Notes: generated by a model from the letters alone, not told the origin. 64,000 bases of DNA from an uncultured Schlesneria sp. (GCA_903834925.1 CAILLA010000170.1:51378-115377); one strand, 5' to 3'. Shown: positions 1 to 9,294, counted from the first letter of the stretch. Numbers and translations are program-made.

Positions 1-98
1 GCCGGGCGACGAAACACTCGACCCGCCGCCTCAGCGACAAATGCGAGCGGGATGATCATCAGCGCATTGATGAGTGCAATCTCGAGGTACGAAAGCAC
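1..98 (-). CDS. M56 (BlaR1-like) membrane metallopeptidase, N-terminal fragment
   Basis: This frame reads off the left edge, so only about 32 residues are visible. The GTG at 96-98 has a good GGAGG ribosome site six bases upstream. The peptide begins MLSYLEIALINALMIIPLAF, which matches a first transmembrane helix, then continues with a short charged stretch. It lies directly downstream of a BlaI-type repressor on the same strand. BlaI is normally paired with an M56/BlaR1 sensor protease, so context supports that call. The zinc-binding motif lies outside the window. Confidence 0.6.
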   Translation of the reverse strand, partial: MLSYLEIALINALMIIPLAFVAEAAGRVFRRP

Positions 99-140
99 AG
101 CGCCCTCCAGCCCGAAGGTCAGCGGTGTGGATTATGAACG

Positions 141-168
141 GGGCCGGGAACAACTTTGCACCCGGCCC
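141..168 (-). terminator. Intercistronic hairpin between blaI and the M56 gene
   Basis: GGGCCGGG at 141-148 and CCCGGCCC at 161-168 form a perfect 8-bp GC stem with a 12-base loop. It sits between the repressor stop and the protease start. No T-run follows, so it may be a processing or attenuating hairpin and not a full intrinsic terminator. Confidence 0.4.
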
Positions 169-184
169 GAGACTGAAGATTTGA

Positions 185-574
185 TTATCGACCTTTTTCT
201 CGATCCAGATCATCGAGCAAATCACGCAGTGAACCGAGTTGATCTTCGCTGAGTTTGGCTTTGACGAGATGAGACAGCAAAGGTGCCAGTGAACCTTCAC
301 ACAACTTGTCAGCCGTGGCCTGGAGCCGCCGACCGATCAGTTCTTCACGATCAATCTTAGGTTCGAACATGTGAGGCCAGGGCTTGCGGTCACGTTTGAC
401 GAACTTTTTCAGTTCGAGCCGCTCTAATAACTTTTGTACGGTGGCGTAATGAGCGCCCGTACCTCCAGGGTACAGCGTGTCTGTCAGATCGCGGACAGTC
501 GTTCGACCTCGCTCCCACAGCAGGTTGATGACCGCCAACTCCGCGTCCGTGATGTCTTGCGGTGTTCGTGCCAT
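185..574 (-). CDS. BlaI/MecI/CopY family transcriptional repressor
   Basis: This is a 129-residue winged-helix repressor of the BlaI/MecI type. The start at 574 gives MARTPQDITDAELAVINLLW, the usual family N-terminus; a longer frame to 697 adds unrelated residues. The winged helix covers about residues 5-80 (ERGRTTVRDLTDTLYP, then ATVQKLLERLELKKFVKRD). The C-terminal helices are for dimerisation. In the known family a partner M56 protease cleaves the repressor to release target genes. The M56 gene start lies downstream at position 98, so this looks like an intact sensor/repressor unit. The regulated gene is not obvious here. Confidence 0.88.
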   Translation of the reverse strand: MARTPQDITDAELAVINLLWERGRTTVRDLTDTLYPGGTGAHYATVQKLLERLELKKFVKRDRKPWPHMFEPKIDREELIGRRLQATADKLCEGSLAPLLSHLVKAKLSEDQLGSLRDLLDDLDREKGR

Positions 575-711
575 AAGTTTTTCACCCCAAAAAAATATAC
601 CAAACAATATCACCCGATAGGATAAGACGCGATGTCTCCTAAAGTCAATCGTTTCCCCGAAAAGCTTTTGACGTTCTTCGGGAAATCGTTGGAGCACGCA
701 GCGGGCCGACT

Positions 712-818
712 AAACCCCACCTCCCCTGCGGGGGTGGAAACGGGCCTTTGCCCTAGAAATTTCCATTGCGTCGTTCGGTGAATAAGGACTTCTGCTGGTG
801 CAAAGGCCCGTTAACCGG
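712..818. repeat. MITE-like palindromic element, copy A
   Basis: The left arm from 712 has a C-rich/G-rich hairpin (ACCCCACC...GGGGGTGG) followed by AACGGGCCTTTGCCCTAG. The right arm at about 795-816 carries the reverse complement of the inner part (GCAAAGGCCCGTTAACC). The same arms recur at 1142-1246 and 46532-46665. Copy A and the copy at 1142 are in opposite orientation and bracket the small gene at 867-1118. There is no coding capacity. Confidence 0.7.
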
Positions 819-866
819 CTTTGCCCGTTTAATAGGGCGTGCCCGAATATTCTAAATCTTGCCCGC

Positions 867-1118
867 TTATTCAGAATGACAATTATCGACGATGGTTTTC
901 GGTTTCGCAACTCGCGGTTTAACCAGTAGCAGGTACGCCGAGAGCAGAGTGAGTGGGACGGCGAGGAACCAAAAGAAGATTTCCTCGGAATCTTGCAACG
1001 GAATTGATATCACCTCTCGAACCGTCAGGCTCCTTACCCATCCCCCCGTGACAAGGGACGCAAACACCAGCGTCACCACGCCGATCTTTCGTCGCCACGG
1101 CTTGAAGAAGTCGCCCAT
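867..1118 (-). CDS. Two-helix membrane protein of the FFxGWRRKxGV family, short form
   Basis: This 83-residue protein begins MGDFFKPWRRKIGVVTLVFA and ends in a second hydrophobic segment (FLAVPLTLLSAYLLLVKP) with a charged tail. The two ends match the five tandem genes at 13863-16851. Here the region between helices is only about 20 residues, against roughly 80-100 in those genes. Both termini are predicted to be cytoplasmic. No function is known. It lies alone between two inverted copies of a short repeat, which suggests it was separated from an array by repeat-mediated rearrangement or carried as a cassette. Confidence 0.7.
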   Translation of the reverse strand: MGDFFKPWRRKIGVVTLVFASLVTGGWVRSLTVREVISIPLQDSEEIFFWFLAVPLTLLSAYLLLVKPRVAKPKTIVDNCHSE

Positions 1119-1141
1119 GATGTTGATTCCGTTAGTAGTCT

Positions 1142-1246
1142 GTTACGGGCCTTTGCATCAACTCGTGCCACCATTCATCAATACGCTGTAATGCAAATTG
1201 CTAGGGCAAAGGCCCGTTAACCACCCCCGCAGGGGGGGTGGGGTTT
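1142..1246. repeat. MITE-like palindromic element, copy B
   Basis: The left arm (GTTACGGGCCTTTGCATCA, from 1142) is complementary to the inner part of the right arm (1201-1246), which also carries the C/G-rich outer hairpin. It is the mirror-oriented partner of the copy at 712-818. The stop codon and the last roughly 14 codons of the gene at 1201-2382 lie inside its right arm. Confidence 0.7.
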
Positions 1247-2382
1247 GTCTCTACGTTGCCTGGCCACAAGGTAATCGGCCAGGTTGTGACGCTTGCCAGC
1301 GACTTTGCTGATTCAAAATCTGGTACGAACAGGATCACGTCGTCTGACGTCAGTTCGTTCAGGCTGACGTCTCCGACCGCTCGCCATTCTTGTTCGATCG
1401 TCCAGTCGATCCCCGATTCTCCGACCGCCAATTGAAAAAACGGACGCTCGTCCTCGGTCAGCGATTGCCAGAGGGCCTCGTCACCATAACGGACAGGCCG
1501 AACACCGCGACTCTGCAACCACGAACGCTTTAAACAGAGACCGTACGGTTCAAAATCCCACCGGACCCGATGAGTGCGATATCGATGAAGTGCCGGAAGA
1601 TTTTCGAGTGGACAGGCGGTGAAGCTGACTGTTGGGCATCCACCCCGAATCGTTTTCCCCGAAGCAATCAATCGTTTTTGGACCACAATTCGACGCAAGG
1701 TACTTAAGGTGGAGTGGTCGGCATCGGGCCGAGATTCGACCAGGCTATCGGCATATTGTTCAAACGATTCGTCAGGCCACGGACCGGGACACGCTCGGGT
1801 AGAATGGGCTAAAAACTCCCATCCCTCGGCGGATGGAAACGGGACAATTTCGTAAACATGAGGAAGAATCGAAGGATATTTGTTGTCAGGTTCCTCGACA
1901 TTCCGCGAAACGAACTCAATTGGCCGACATTCTTCCGTCGTCGGTCGCCAGATCTCAGCACCGGCTTTGTAAAGTTCGTCCTTGATGACATCGGGCTGCA
2001 AGCCAGGAAGATCAACAAGAACAATGCCGCCGCGCCGTTGCTCGATCCGTTCTCTGAGCAATCGATACAGATTCCCTTCCGGCCTCAATTGAAGGACATA
2101 AACAAGATCCGCAGCGGCGATCAACGCTCGATCACGTGGGGGGATATCGTTGCCACTCGATTGATCGATATAAGGAACCTCAATCGTCTGGCAGTCCACA
2201 TTCAGTCGCCGCGCAAAATGTCGGACAAAATCGGTTCCTGCGGTTCCGTCAGCCACAACCAGATTCGATCGATCAATGGCGATTTTTCGTAAGGTTCCAC
2301 GCAATGCCGCCATCCACGGCTCGTCAGGAACTACGAGTCGCCTCAGTCGTGACATGACGACGGCAACCGTTGGCGACCTCAT
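1201..2382 (-). CDS. Unknown protein, C-terminal half resembling AbiGi/DUF2971-like domains
   Basis: This 393-residue soluble protein is not recognised with certainty. The first half has an alternating beta/alpha look (NLVVADGTAGTDF, ADLVYVLQLRPEG, GGIVLVDLPG). The second half has SFTACPLENLPALH, FEPYGLCLKRSWLQSRGVRP and an EWR motif, a pattern reminiscent of the AbiGi abortive-infection/DUF2971-type families; this is recall and was not searched. Its last residues (NPTPPAGVVNGPLP) are encoded by the arm of a dispersed palindromic repeat, so the native C-terminus may have been replaced. An internal ATG at 2355 is an alternative start. Confidence 0.55.
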   Translation of the reverse strand: MRSPTVAVVMSRLRRLVVPDEPWMAALRGTLRKIAIDRSNLVVADGTAGTDFVRHFARRLNVDCQTIEVPYIDQSSGNDIPPRDRALIAAADLVYVLQLRPEGNLYRLLRERIEQRRGGIVLVDLPGLQPDVIKDELYKAGAEIWRPTTEECRPIEFVSRNVEEPDNKYPSILPHVYEIVPFPSAEGWEFLAHSTRACPGPWPDESFEQYADSLVESRPDADHSTLSTLRRIVVQKRLIASGKTIRGGCPTVSFTACPLENLPALHRYRTHRVRWDFEPYGLCLKRSWLQSRGVRPVRYGDEALWQSLTEDERPFFQLAVGESGIDWTIEQEWRAVGDVSLNELTSDDVILFVPDFESAKSLASVTTWPITLWPGNVETNPTPPAGVVNGPLP

Positions 2383-2620
2383 TCACAGATTCCATTTGAC
2401 AATGATGAAACACGTTTTTTGAAAAAACTTCGCGGTGTTATCCAAATTGTATTTGAAGAGAAATGCGGTTTTGGAACACTAATCTTCACTAATTTTCGCT
2501 AATAAGAAAACCCAAGATCTTGCTGTGAGCATCCTTGTTTTGTGTCTTTCCTGATTTGCGCAAATTTGCGAGGATTAGTGTTTCAAAACTCTTTCTTCCC
2601 CTTCCGGCCTCTTTCAAATG

Positions 2621-4066
2621 TCATTTCAATCCGAAACAATAAAGTCCATTCGCCGTACGCAGATAAATCCGGCCATCCACGATTGCTGGGGTTGCGTAGA
2701 CTTCTTCTTTCATTTCAGACGTATGCAGTAACTTCAATTCTTCCGTGGCAGAGACAACCGTCAGTCGGCCTGTTTCATCCGCCAGATAAACCTTGCCGTC
2801 GCCAGCGACTGGCGATGCGTAATAACTTCCGTTCGCTTCCAGACGCAACGGCTTTGCTACCTTGCCAGTATTCGCGTTCAGACACTGCAAGATGCCGCCG
2901 TCTTTAATCGTGAACAGCAACCCGTTGTACAACAGAGGCGAAGCGCAAAACGGAACTTGTTTGGGATACGTCCATCGGACATGCGTTTCCGTTGCGTCTC
3001 CGACGGCACCCGGCTTGATACTCAGCAGAAGATTTTTTCCCTGATCGAAGAGACTGCGGAACAGTTCGTATTCTGTCCGGGTCAAATGTCCGTCCTTATT
3101 CCGATCGGCCTGCGAGTACCGTTGATAGACAGGACCTTCACTCAGTTCGGCCTCTTCAATCGTTCCGTTCTTATCTTTGTCTTTCAGAAGGACAACATCA
3201 TCAAACGGTTCGACTCGGATTCGCTCAGCCTCATCCCCCCCGGCGGCCCAACCTGCCAGATACAGATTTCCGTCGACGCCGACAGTGGGAGAACTGACAA
3301 CCGTGCGCGAGATGCCGCGTACGGTCCAGGCTTCCTTGCCGGTCTCGAGATCGTATCCAACAACCCGCAGTGTCGCCGCTACCACGATTTGTGGGTGGCC
3401 TTCATTATTCCACAAAACCGGAGTACAGGAATTCCGCAGGAATTCGGTTCGGTTCGTCTTCCAGATCGGTTCGCCAGTCCGTCGGTCGACGCACAAAAGG
3501 AATGAATCGAGATCATGATCCTGGCAGAGAATCAGTCGCTCACCGACGAGAATCGGTGAGCTGGCCGCACCAAAATCATTGACGAACGGCCCCATCAGCC
3601 GCTTCCAGATCAGCTTGCCGCTGTGGTCGTGACAATACAGGCCACTCGAACCAAAAAAACTGAACACGAAATCGGCGTCAGCACAGGGAGTGCTCTGGGC
3701 ATAACTGCCGATCCGATGAATCGCTTCCAGACGTTCGTAGGGGGCTTCGGATTCCCATTGCTGTTTGCCAGTCTGTCGATCCAGCCCGATGGTCAACAAT
3801 TTTTTGTCACGAATTCCGGTTACAAAAATTCGGCTACCGACCACGATCGGGGACGAATGTCCTGGCGGTAGCGACGTTTTCCAAAGCGGATTTAGATCGG
3901 GACCGATTTCAGCAGGCAATTTATCGCCGGAAGGATCGAAGACTGAACCATGCAGCCCACGAAACTGAGGCCAGTCGGTCGCGTCCACTTGGGCAATCGC
4001 CAAGCCACTAAACAGGAACAAAAAAATCTCGGCGAGGAATCGACCGCGCAAAAGAATCCGGGACAT
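2621..4066 (-). CDS. Secreted PQQ-like beta-propeller protein with EF-hand calcium motifs
   Basis: This 481-residue protein has an N-terminal signal peptide (ends near AIAQVDATDW) and the DWPQFRG start typical of planctomycete PQQ-like propellers. Repeated blade motifs follow, such as SSPIVVGSRIFVTG, SSPTVGVDGNLYLAG, ASPVAGDGKVYLAD and TPAIVDGRIYLRT. Between blades, near residues 295-335, are two EF-hand-like loops (DKDKNGTIEEAEL and DRNKDGHLTRTEYE). It is probably periplasmic, with a binding or scaffold role; the substrate cannot be inferred. It appears to be a single-gene unit. Confidence 0.82.
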   Translation of the reverse strand: MSRILLRGRFLAEIFLFLFSGLAIAQVDATDWPQFRGLHGSVFDPSGDKLPAEIGPDLNPLWKTSLPPGHSSPIVVGSRIFVTGIRDKKLLTIGLDRQTGKQQWESEAPYERLEAIHRIGSYAQSTPCADADFVFSFFGSSGLYCHDHSGKLIWKRLMGPFVNDFGAASSPILVGERLILCQDHDLDSFLLCVDRRTGEPIWKTNRTEFLRNSCTPVLWNNEGHPQIVVAATLRVVGYDLETGKEAWTVRGISRTVVSSPTVGVDGNLYLAGWAAGGDEAERIRVEPFDDVVLLKDKDKNGTIEEAELSEGPVYQRYSQADRNKDGHLTRTEYELFRSLFDQGKNLLLSIKPGAVGDATETHVRWTYPKQVPFCASPLLYNGLLFTIKDGGILQCLNANTGKVAKPLRLEANGSYYASPVAGDGKVYLADETGRLTVVSATEELKLLHTSEMKEEVYATPAIVDGRIYLRTANGLYCFGLK

Positions 4067-4296
4067 GAACCGACTCCATGAAGAATGATTTCAAGAGAAA
4101 AGTCGTCGAAACCAGATCTTACCGAGTCTATTTTGACAGGGACAGTAATAGGTGGCCCATCGTCTTTCAAGCTTCGAGTTTCGTTTCGCTCTTGTTCGAA
4201 TGATCCCACTTTAGTGTTCTGAACTGTCAATCTGGACGGTGTCGCCTTAAGATCAGTTGGCAATTCCGGGTCGAATTTCCTTTATCACGGCGAACA

Positions 4297-5259
4297 ATGC
4301 GGATGGTCGATCAGTCACGACGCGATCGAGTTGGGCTTGGCCTGATTGGGCTTGGTCCGAGCTGGGAACAGCGTTATCTCGATGCGCTTGTTCGCCTGCA
4401 AAGCCGTTTGACGGTTCGACTTGTCTATGATCCTGTCGAGGCACGAGCGAAATCGATTGCCAGCGAATTCGATGCTGAAGTTACAGGTAGCCTGAGGCAG
4501 ATGCTCGCCCGACCAAAATTGCAGGGATTGCTGGTACTCGATCCCGGCTGGTTAGGAGCCGGCGCTTTGAGCCTGATCGCCGGCAGCGGCAAGCCTGTTT
4601 TTCTGGCCAGACCCGTCTTGCGACAACCAACGGCACTACGAGCACTCCTTCAACCGTGCCCAACTTCGAATACTGAAGCGAAGCAAGCGAACTCTGCGAA
4701 TGATCTTTGTATGCCGGAACTTGGATTACGATTCACTCCATCAACATGTCGTTTACGTGAATTAATCGCGACAAAGCTGGGTCGAATCAAGCGCATCGTG
4801 ATTGCATGTGATCTTTCCGGCGAAAAGACCGAGACGGCACATCTTGTCGATTGGTGTCACCATCTGATGGGGCAACCGCCGACTGTCGTTTCAAACCCAA
4901 ACGGTCAGTCGATCTCAAATCATGCAATTGATTTTGAGTTCAATTCGGGGTTGCCCCCATTCAATACCAGGACTGCAAGGTTGCAGCAGGGATCCAACGG
5001 TAATGAAGTTGCCAGGTTTTCAATCGAATGTGAACGAGGCCACGCGACACTGTCTGATCGCACGCACATTCGCTGGGAAACCTCCACTGAGTCGGCAGAT
5101 GAATCGCTCGTCGACGAACGCTCAGAAACCGAGATCCTGATTGATCAATTCTGTCGTCGGGCACTTGGTGGGCTGAACCCCGTCGGTCGATTGAGCGAAT
5201 ATCTCAGCGCGATCGAAGTTGTCGAATCACTGTCCGGCAGGGGAGTCTCCGGCAAGTAA
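4297..5259 (+). CDS. Gfo/Idh/MocA-like oxidoreductase, divergent
   Basis: This 320-residue protein has an N-terminal Rossmann-type segment (GLGLIGLGPSWEQRYLDAL) and a plan like Gfo/Idh/MocA NAD(P)-dependent sugar oxidoreductases. The usual EKP motif of the family is replaced by FLARPVL, so catalysis is doubtful. A later segment (KLGRIKRIVIACDLSG, HLVDWCHHLMG) resembles the family's second domain. It ends 13 bases before the convergent putA gene. An alternative ATG two codons in is possible. Confidence 0.6.
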   Translation: MRMVDQSRRDRVGLGLIGLGPSWEQRYLDALVRLQSRLTVRLVYDPVEARAKSIASEFDAEVTGSLRQMLARPKLQGLLVLDPGWLGAGALSLIAGSGKPVFLARPVLRQPTALRALLQPCPTSNTEAKQANSANDLCMPELGLRFTPSTCRLRELIATKLGRIKRIVIACDLSGEKTETAHLVDWCHHLMGQPPTVVSNPNGQSISNHAIDFEFNSGLPPFNTRTARLQQGSNGNEVARFSIECERGHATLSDRTHIRWETSTESADESLVDERSETEILIDQFCRRALGGLNPVGRLSEYLSAIEVVESLSGRGVSGK

Positions 5260-5272
5260 TACGCCTTCAAAA

Positions 5273-8200
5273 TCATTCCTCTTCCTCTTCGGCTTGCGGG
5301 GCGAAGCCTCGACGAAGAGTGTTTTCGGTCACGTTGATCGGTATCAAAAAATGCTTCAGGTAGTCTGGTCCGCCGGCCTTACTGCCAATTCCGCTGAGTT
5401 TGAATCCTCCGAACGGCTGACGCCCAACTAATGCACCGGTGATTGGACGGTTCAAGTACAGATTGCCCACTGAGAATTCCTGGCGAACTCGCTTCAAGTT
5501 TGCCGGACTGCGACTGTAGCAGCCACCGGTCAGTGCGTAATCCGTGCCATTGGCGATCGTAAGTGCCTCGGTTAAATCCTTGGCTTTGAAGACGACCAGA
5601 ACCGGACCGAAGATTTCCTGCTGGGCAATTTTCGCATCGGGCGGAACATCCACAAAAATGTGAGGTCCGACAAAATAGCCTTTTGCGGCCAAGTCTGGAT
5701 CGACACCACCTAAGACCAGTCGACCTTCCGTTTCTCCGATTTCAATGAATTTCAAAATTCGTGTCGCTGCATCTTCATCGATGACTGGGCCAATATCGGT
5801 CGAAGGATCTTCCGCAGGTCCGACCTTCAATGACTTCGCGGCCTCGATCAGTCGAGCGAGGAATTCATCGTAAGCGTCTTCTAACACGATTACACGTGAA
5901 CAAGCTGAGCATTTCTGGCCTGAATATCCGAATGCACTTTGGATAACGCCAACAACAGCTTCATCGAGATCCGCATCGTTATCAACGATGATGGCATTCT
6001 TACCACCCATTTCGGCAATGACGTGTTTGACCCCCAATTGTGAAATATGCGATGCCGCTGCTTGCTCGTTGATTGACAGGCCAACTTGGCGCGAACCGGT
6101 AAAGGCAATGCAATCAACATCCGGACTTCCGACAAGTTCCGGTCCGACTTCTTCCCCGATCCCTGGTAAAAAACTGACAACACCATCCGGGATTCCAGAA
6201 GCTTGAATGACTTCCAGAAACTTGGTTGCGACGACCGAAGATTGCTCTGCCGGCTTCAGCACGACAGTGTTTCCAGTCACCAGAGCGGCTGCTGTCATGC
6301 CTGCCAGGATCGCCAGTGGGAAATTCCATGGTGCGATCACCACGACGACACCGCGCGCTCGATAAAAATAGGAGTTTTCTTCACCAGGCAAGTCAACATG
6401 TTGTGGATTGTCGAGTTCTCGCATCTGCTGAGCGTAGTACATGCAAAAGTCGATTGCCTCACAAACATCGCCATCTGCTTCCGCCCAAGGCTTGCCACAT
6501 TCAATCACCTGCCATGCGGCCAGCTCATAACGACGCTGTCGCATCTCATTCGCCATCAGTTCCAGATATTCCGCACGATATTGGACTTCCATCCGTGACC
6601 AGGACGGGAATGAACGCCGAGCGGTATCGATTGCCAGGACAGCATCGTCGGCTGATGCCGACGCAATTTTGCCTACGATCTGCTGTTTATGCGAAGGATT
6701 TCTCGAAATCATCATCGGACGTGCATGCATGGCCTTCCCGCCGATGACGATCGGATATTCTTCACCCAAGTCGTCCGACGCCGCTTCGAGTGCGGTAGCC
6801 ATCGCCTCGCGAACCTCAATTCGAGAAAAGTCGGCAATCGCTTCGTTCACGAATTCCGGCTTTGGTGGCTGCTTTTTCGGTGGAATCTTTTTGGCGAGAT
6901 TGGCGGGTTTCATGAGCAAGTCCTCGATCTTCACATTTTCGTCATAGCTGTGTCGCAGGAACGAATCGTTCGACGTATTTTCCAAAAGACGCCGGACGAG
7001 ATACGCCATCCCCGGCATGAGTTGCCCGAAGGGCGTATAGATCCTGACCCGGTGCCCTAATTCGCTGAATGCTCGTGCCTGTTCCTCGGCCATTCCATAC
7101 AGCATTTGCAGTTCGAATGCTCCTTCGGGAACATTCAGTTGTTTTGCACAGGCCACCGCGTGAGACAGGCTTCGCAGGTTGTGGCTACCGAATGCGGGTC
7201 GTAAGACCGTGTAATTCTCCAGTAAGATTCTTGTCAACCGTTCATAGCTGTCGTCCGATTGCCACTTTTCCTGGAACACTGGTGAGGGCCAGTTTCGGCT
7301 CTGCGAGATCACTGTCTCGTAATCCCAGTAAGCCCCTTTGACAAGTCGAATCCAAACGGGTGCCCCTCGCTGGCGAGACCATTCCAATAATCCGGCAAGG
7401 TCACGTTCGGCGTCTGGCAGATATGCCTGCACCACGATGCCGACATCCGACCAGTCGCGGAATTCCTCTTCCATTAGCGTTTGTTTGAAAATCTCGATCG
7501 TCAGATCTTTATACGCGTATTGTTCCATATCGACATGCACGTAGGCATGCCGTTCGCGAGCCTTTCTCAATAGCGGGCGTAATCGCTGTTTTACGGCTAA
7601 GGCGGTTCCCACTGCGTCCATTGGTCGAAAGTGGCTGACGAGCGCCGAAAGTTTGACTGACACGTTGACACGGGGAATCGCTCCTTCGTGGTCATAGTCT
7701 GTCTGGGCATTTTCGGGCCACGCATTGACCACTGGGGCAAGGCCTTCCAACAAATCAAGGTACGCATGTTGGTACGTTTCAGCTTCCGATTCGCTGATAA
7801 CGGCCTCACCCAACAGATCCAGCGTGAATGCGAAACCCTGTTTTCGAAGAGCGGTAACAGATGACAAAACTTCGCTGACGTTGGAACCTGCGATAAACCG
7901 GCGGGCCATTCGCGCGGCGTTTCCTCGTGCGTTATGGGCCAATGCTCGGGAAAGTACGGAATCGGGGGACAGATGTTCGACCCCGAATCGAACCATCTCG
8001 ATCGCGAACGGGAGATGTTCTTTCACCTCCAGAAAATATTCCTGTAGATGCCGGGTCACATCGCGATGCGTCCTTAACCGGGGAAGCACATCGACGAACC
8101 GAAACATCTGGACCTTCAAAGATTCGTCCGCCATGGCGGCACCAAGAATGCGATCATCCCACCATCGTCGCTCAAACATGGAAGGTCGTCGGCGAGACAG

Positions 8201-8365
8201 GTGGTGCCAGATTTCGGTTCCCAGTTGGTGCGTATCCGCCTCAAGCTGTTCTTCATCCCAGACGATCGGCGCAGCAGTAACCGAATTCGGTTGAGTCGAT
8301 GGTTTCGGCACCGATGGTTTCGGTATCTCGGTGTCGATCGATTTTCGAGCGGACTTCTTGGCCAA
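5273..8365 (-). CDS. putA: Bifunctional proline dehydrogenase / P5C (glutamate semialdehyde) dehydrogenase
   Basis: This 1030-residue PutA oxidises proline to glutamate in two steps. The N-terminal FAD domain (about 90-470) shows VVQAYLPDAERDL, RLVKGAYWDYE and LQMLYGMAEEQ. The C-terminal aldehyde dehydrogenase (about 540-1010) shows APWNFPLAI, FTGSRQVGLSI, AEMGGKNAIIV with the general-base Glu, and SGQKCSACSR with the catalytic Cys near residue 819. There is no ribbon-helix-helix DNA-binding domain, so it is the minimal type and not an autorepressor. The start is a TTG (8363-8365); no in-frame ATG fits better. The extreme C-terminus is a run of glutamates. Confidence 0.95.
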   Translation of the reverse strand: MAKKSARKSIDTEIPKPSVPKPSTQPNSVTAAPIVWDEEQLEADTHQLGTEIWHHLSRRRPSMFERRWWDDRILGAAMADESLKVQMFRFVDVLPRLRTHRDVTRHLQEYFLEVKEHLPFAIEMVRFGVEHLSPDSVLSRALAHNARGNAARMARRFIAGSNVSEVLSSVTALRKQGFAFTLDLLGEAVISESEAETYQHAYLDLLEGLAPVVNAWPENAQTDYDHEGAIPRVNVSVKLSALVSHFRPMDAVGTALAVKQRLRPLLRKARERHAYVHVDMEQYAYKDLTIEIFKQTLMEEEFRDWSDVGIVVQAYLPDAERDLAGLLEWSRQRGAPVWIRLVKGAYWDYETVISQSRNWPSPVFQEKWQSDDSYERLTRILLENYTVLRPAFGSHNLRSLSHAVACAKQLNVPEGAFELQMLYGMAEEQARAFSELGHRVRIYTPFGQLMPGMAYLVRRLLENTSNDSFLRHSYDENVKIEDLLMKPANLAKKIPPKKQPPKPEFVNEAIADFSRIEVREAMATALEAASDDLGEEYPIVIGGKAMHARPMMISRNPSHKQQIVGKIASASADDAVLAIDTARRSFPSWSRMEVQYRAEYLELMANEMRQRRYELAAWQVIECGKPWAEADGDVCEAIDFCMYYAQQMRELDNPQHVDLPGEENSYFYRARGVVVVIAPWNFPLAILAGMTAAALVTGNTVVLKPAEQSSVVATKFLEVIQASGIPDGVVSFLPGIGEEVGPELVGSPDVDCIAFTGSRQVGLSINEQAAASHISQLGVKHVIAEMGGKNAIIVDNDADLDEAVVGVIQSAFGYSGQKCSACSRVIVLEDAYDEFLARLIEAAKSLKVGPAEDPSTDIGPVIDEDAATRILKFIEIGETEGRLVLGGVDPDLAAKGYFVGPHIFVDVPPDAKIAQQEIFGPVLVVFKAKDLTEALTIANGTDYALTGGCYSRSPANLKRVRQEFSVGNLYLNRPITGALVGRQPFGGFKLSGIGSKAGGPDYLKHFLIPINVTENTLRRGFAPQAEEEEE

Positions 8366-8550
8366 GGTCGCATCCGTGCAGAGCGGGAGGAATACTTGAG
8401 TTGAATTGCGATTTTGATCGAGACTCGAAGACTCGAACGATCAAAACAACAATTCGTTGATCCGGGATTCTATGCGAGGGTCGACTCTGTTGGGTAGAGT
8501 GCGTCAAAATGACGATCAAAAAACAATGACCCATCTCTGAAAGTTGATGA

Positions 8551-9294
8551 ATGCCCCCGATTCCAAAACCCTTTTCCAGTCAGCCGATTTCGGATTGGAT
8601 TGCTCAGTTGCAAAAGAACGATTCCACTGAGCAACGCTTGCGAGCACTCCAGGCGATCGGCCTGCTGGCACCCCCCGACGAAATCGCTCGCTGGTCAGCT
8701 CATGCTCTTTGCGACAACGATTCAACGATCAGAGCATTCGCCGCCAAGCTGATCGGTGGCCTTCGCACACCCGTATCTGATCAGACAGCAACATTGCTCG
8801 CCTCACTTTTGCAAGATAGTGACCCCGATACGCGATTTGAATCCGCACGAGCATTACTTCGAACAAAATCAAATCAAACGGATCTCGTTACTCCGACCCT
8901 TTTCGCGTTTCTGGACGAAGAAGAGACCCAACCGCTGATGGTGGCATCGATTCTCAATACATTCGCGGAAGCGGATGCGTTTCCCGGTCGAAACGAATCC
9001 GAGCTGCTGCCCCGGCTGCTGCGTTTCCTGGATCACGATCGTGCTGAAGTCCGCGAGGCGAATACCGCAATATTTGCAAAATGGCCATCGTTGTGCCAAT
9101 CATGCGAGGACCAGCTACTGCCGTTGCTTGACGATAGTGAACCGGTTGTCCGCGAGCAAATCGCGCTGGCATTCGGACAATCGGGGATTAAGTGCGAAAA
9201 AGTCCGTGAAGGACTTCGGGCAGCGAGTCAAGATGAGGATACCGAGGTCGCACGCGTGGCAACCGAAGCATTGCAGCATTTGGGACAGAGTTAA
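8551..9294 (+). CDS. HEAT-repeat protein
   Basis: This 247-residue protein is almost wholly made of HEAT-like helical repeats. Examples are AKLIGGLRTPVSDQTATLLA, DSDPDTRFESARALLR, DHDRAEVREANTAIFAKW, DDSEPVVREQIALAFGQSG and DEDTEVARVATEALQHLG, spaced about 35-40 residues apart. There is no signal peptide or membrane segment, so it is probably cytoplasmic. Such proteins act as binding scaffolds; the partner is unknown. It is divergent from putA and convergent with the PepSY-like gene. Confidence 0.75.
   Translation: MPPIPKPFSSQPISDWIAQLQKNDSTEQRLRALQAIGLLAPPDEIARWSAHALCDNDSTIRAFAAKLIGGLRTPVSDQTATLLASLLQDSDPDTRFESARALLRTKSNQTDLVTPTLFAFLDEEETQPLMVASILNTFAEADAFPGRNESELLPRLLRFLDHDRAEVREANTAIFAKWPSLCQSCEDQLLPLLDDSEPVVREQIALAFGQSGIKCEKVREGLRAASQDEDTEVARVATEALQHLGQS

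Noticed and set aside
5890..8294. Several frames of 70-190 codons inside putA
   Set aside because: They lie wholly inside the putA coding region in other frames and share no family motifs.
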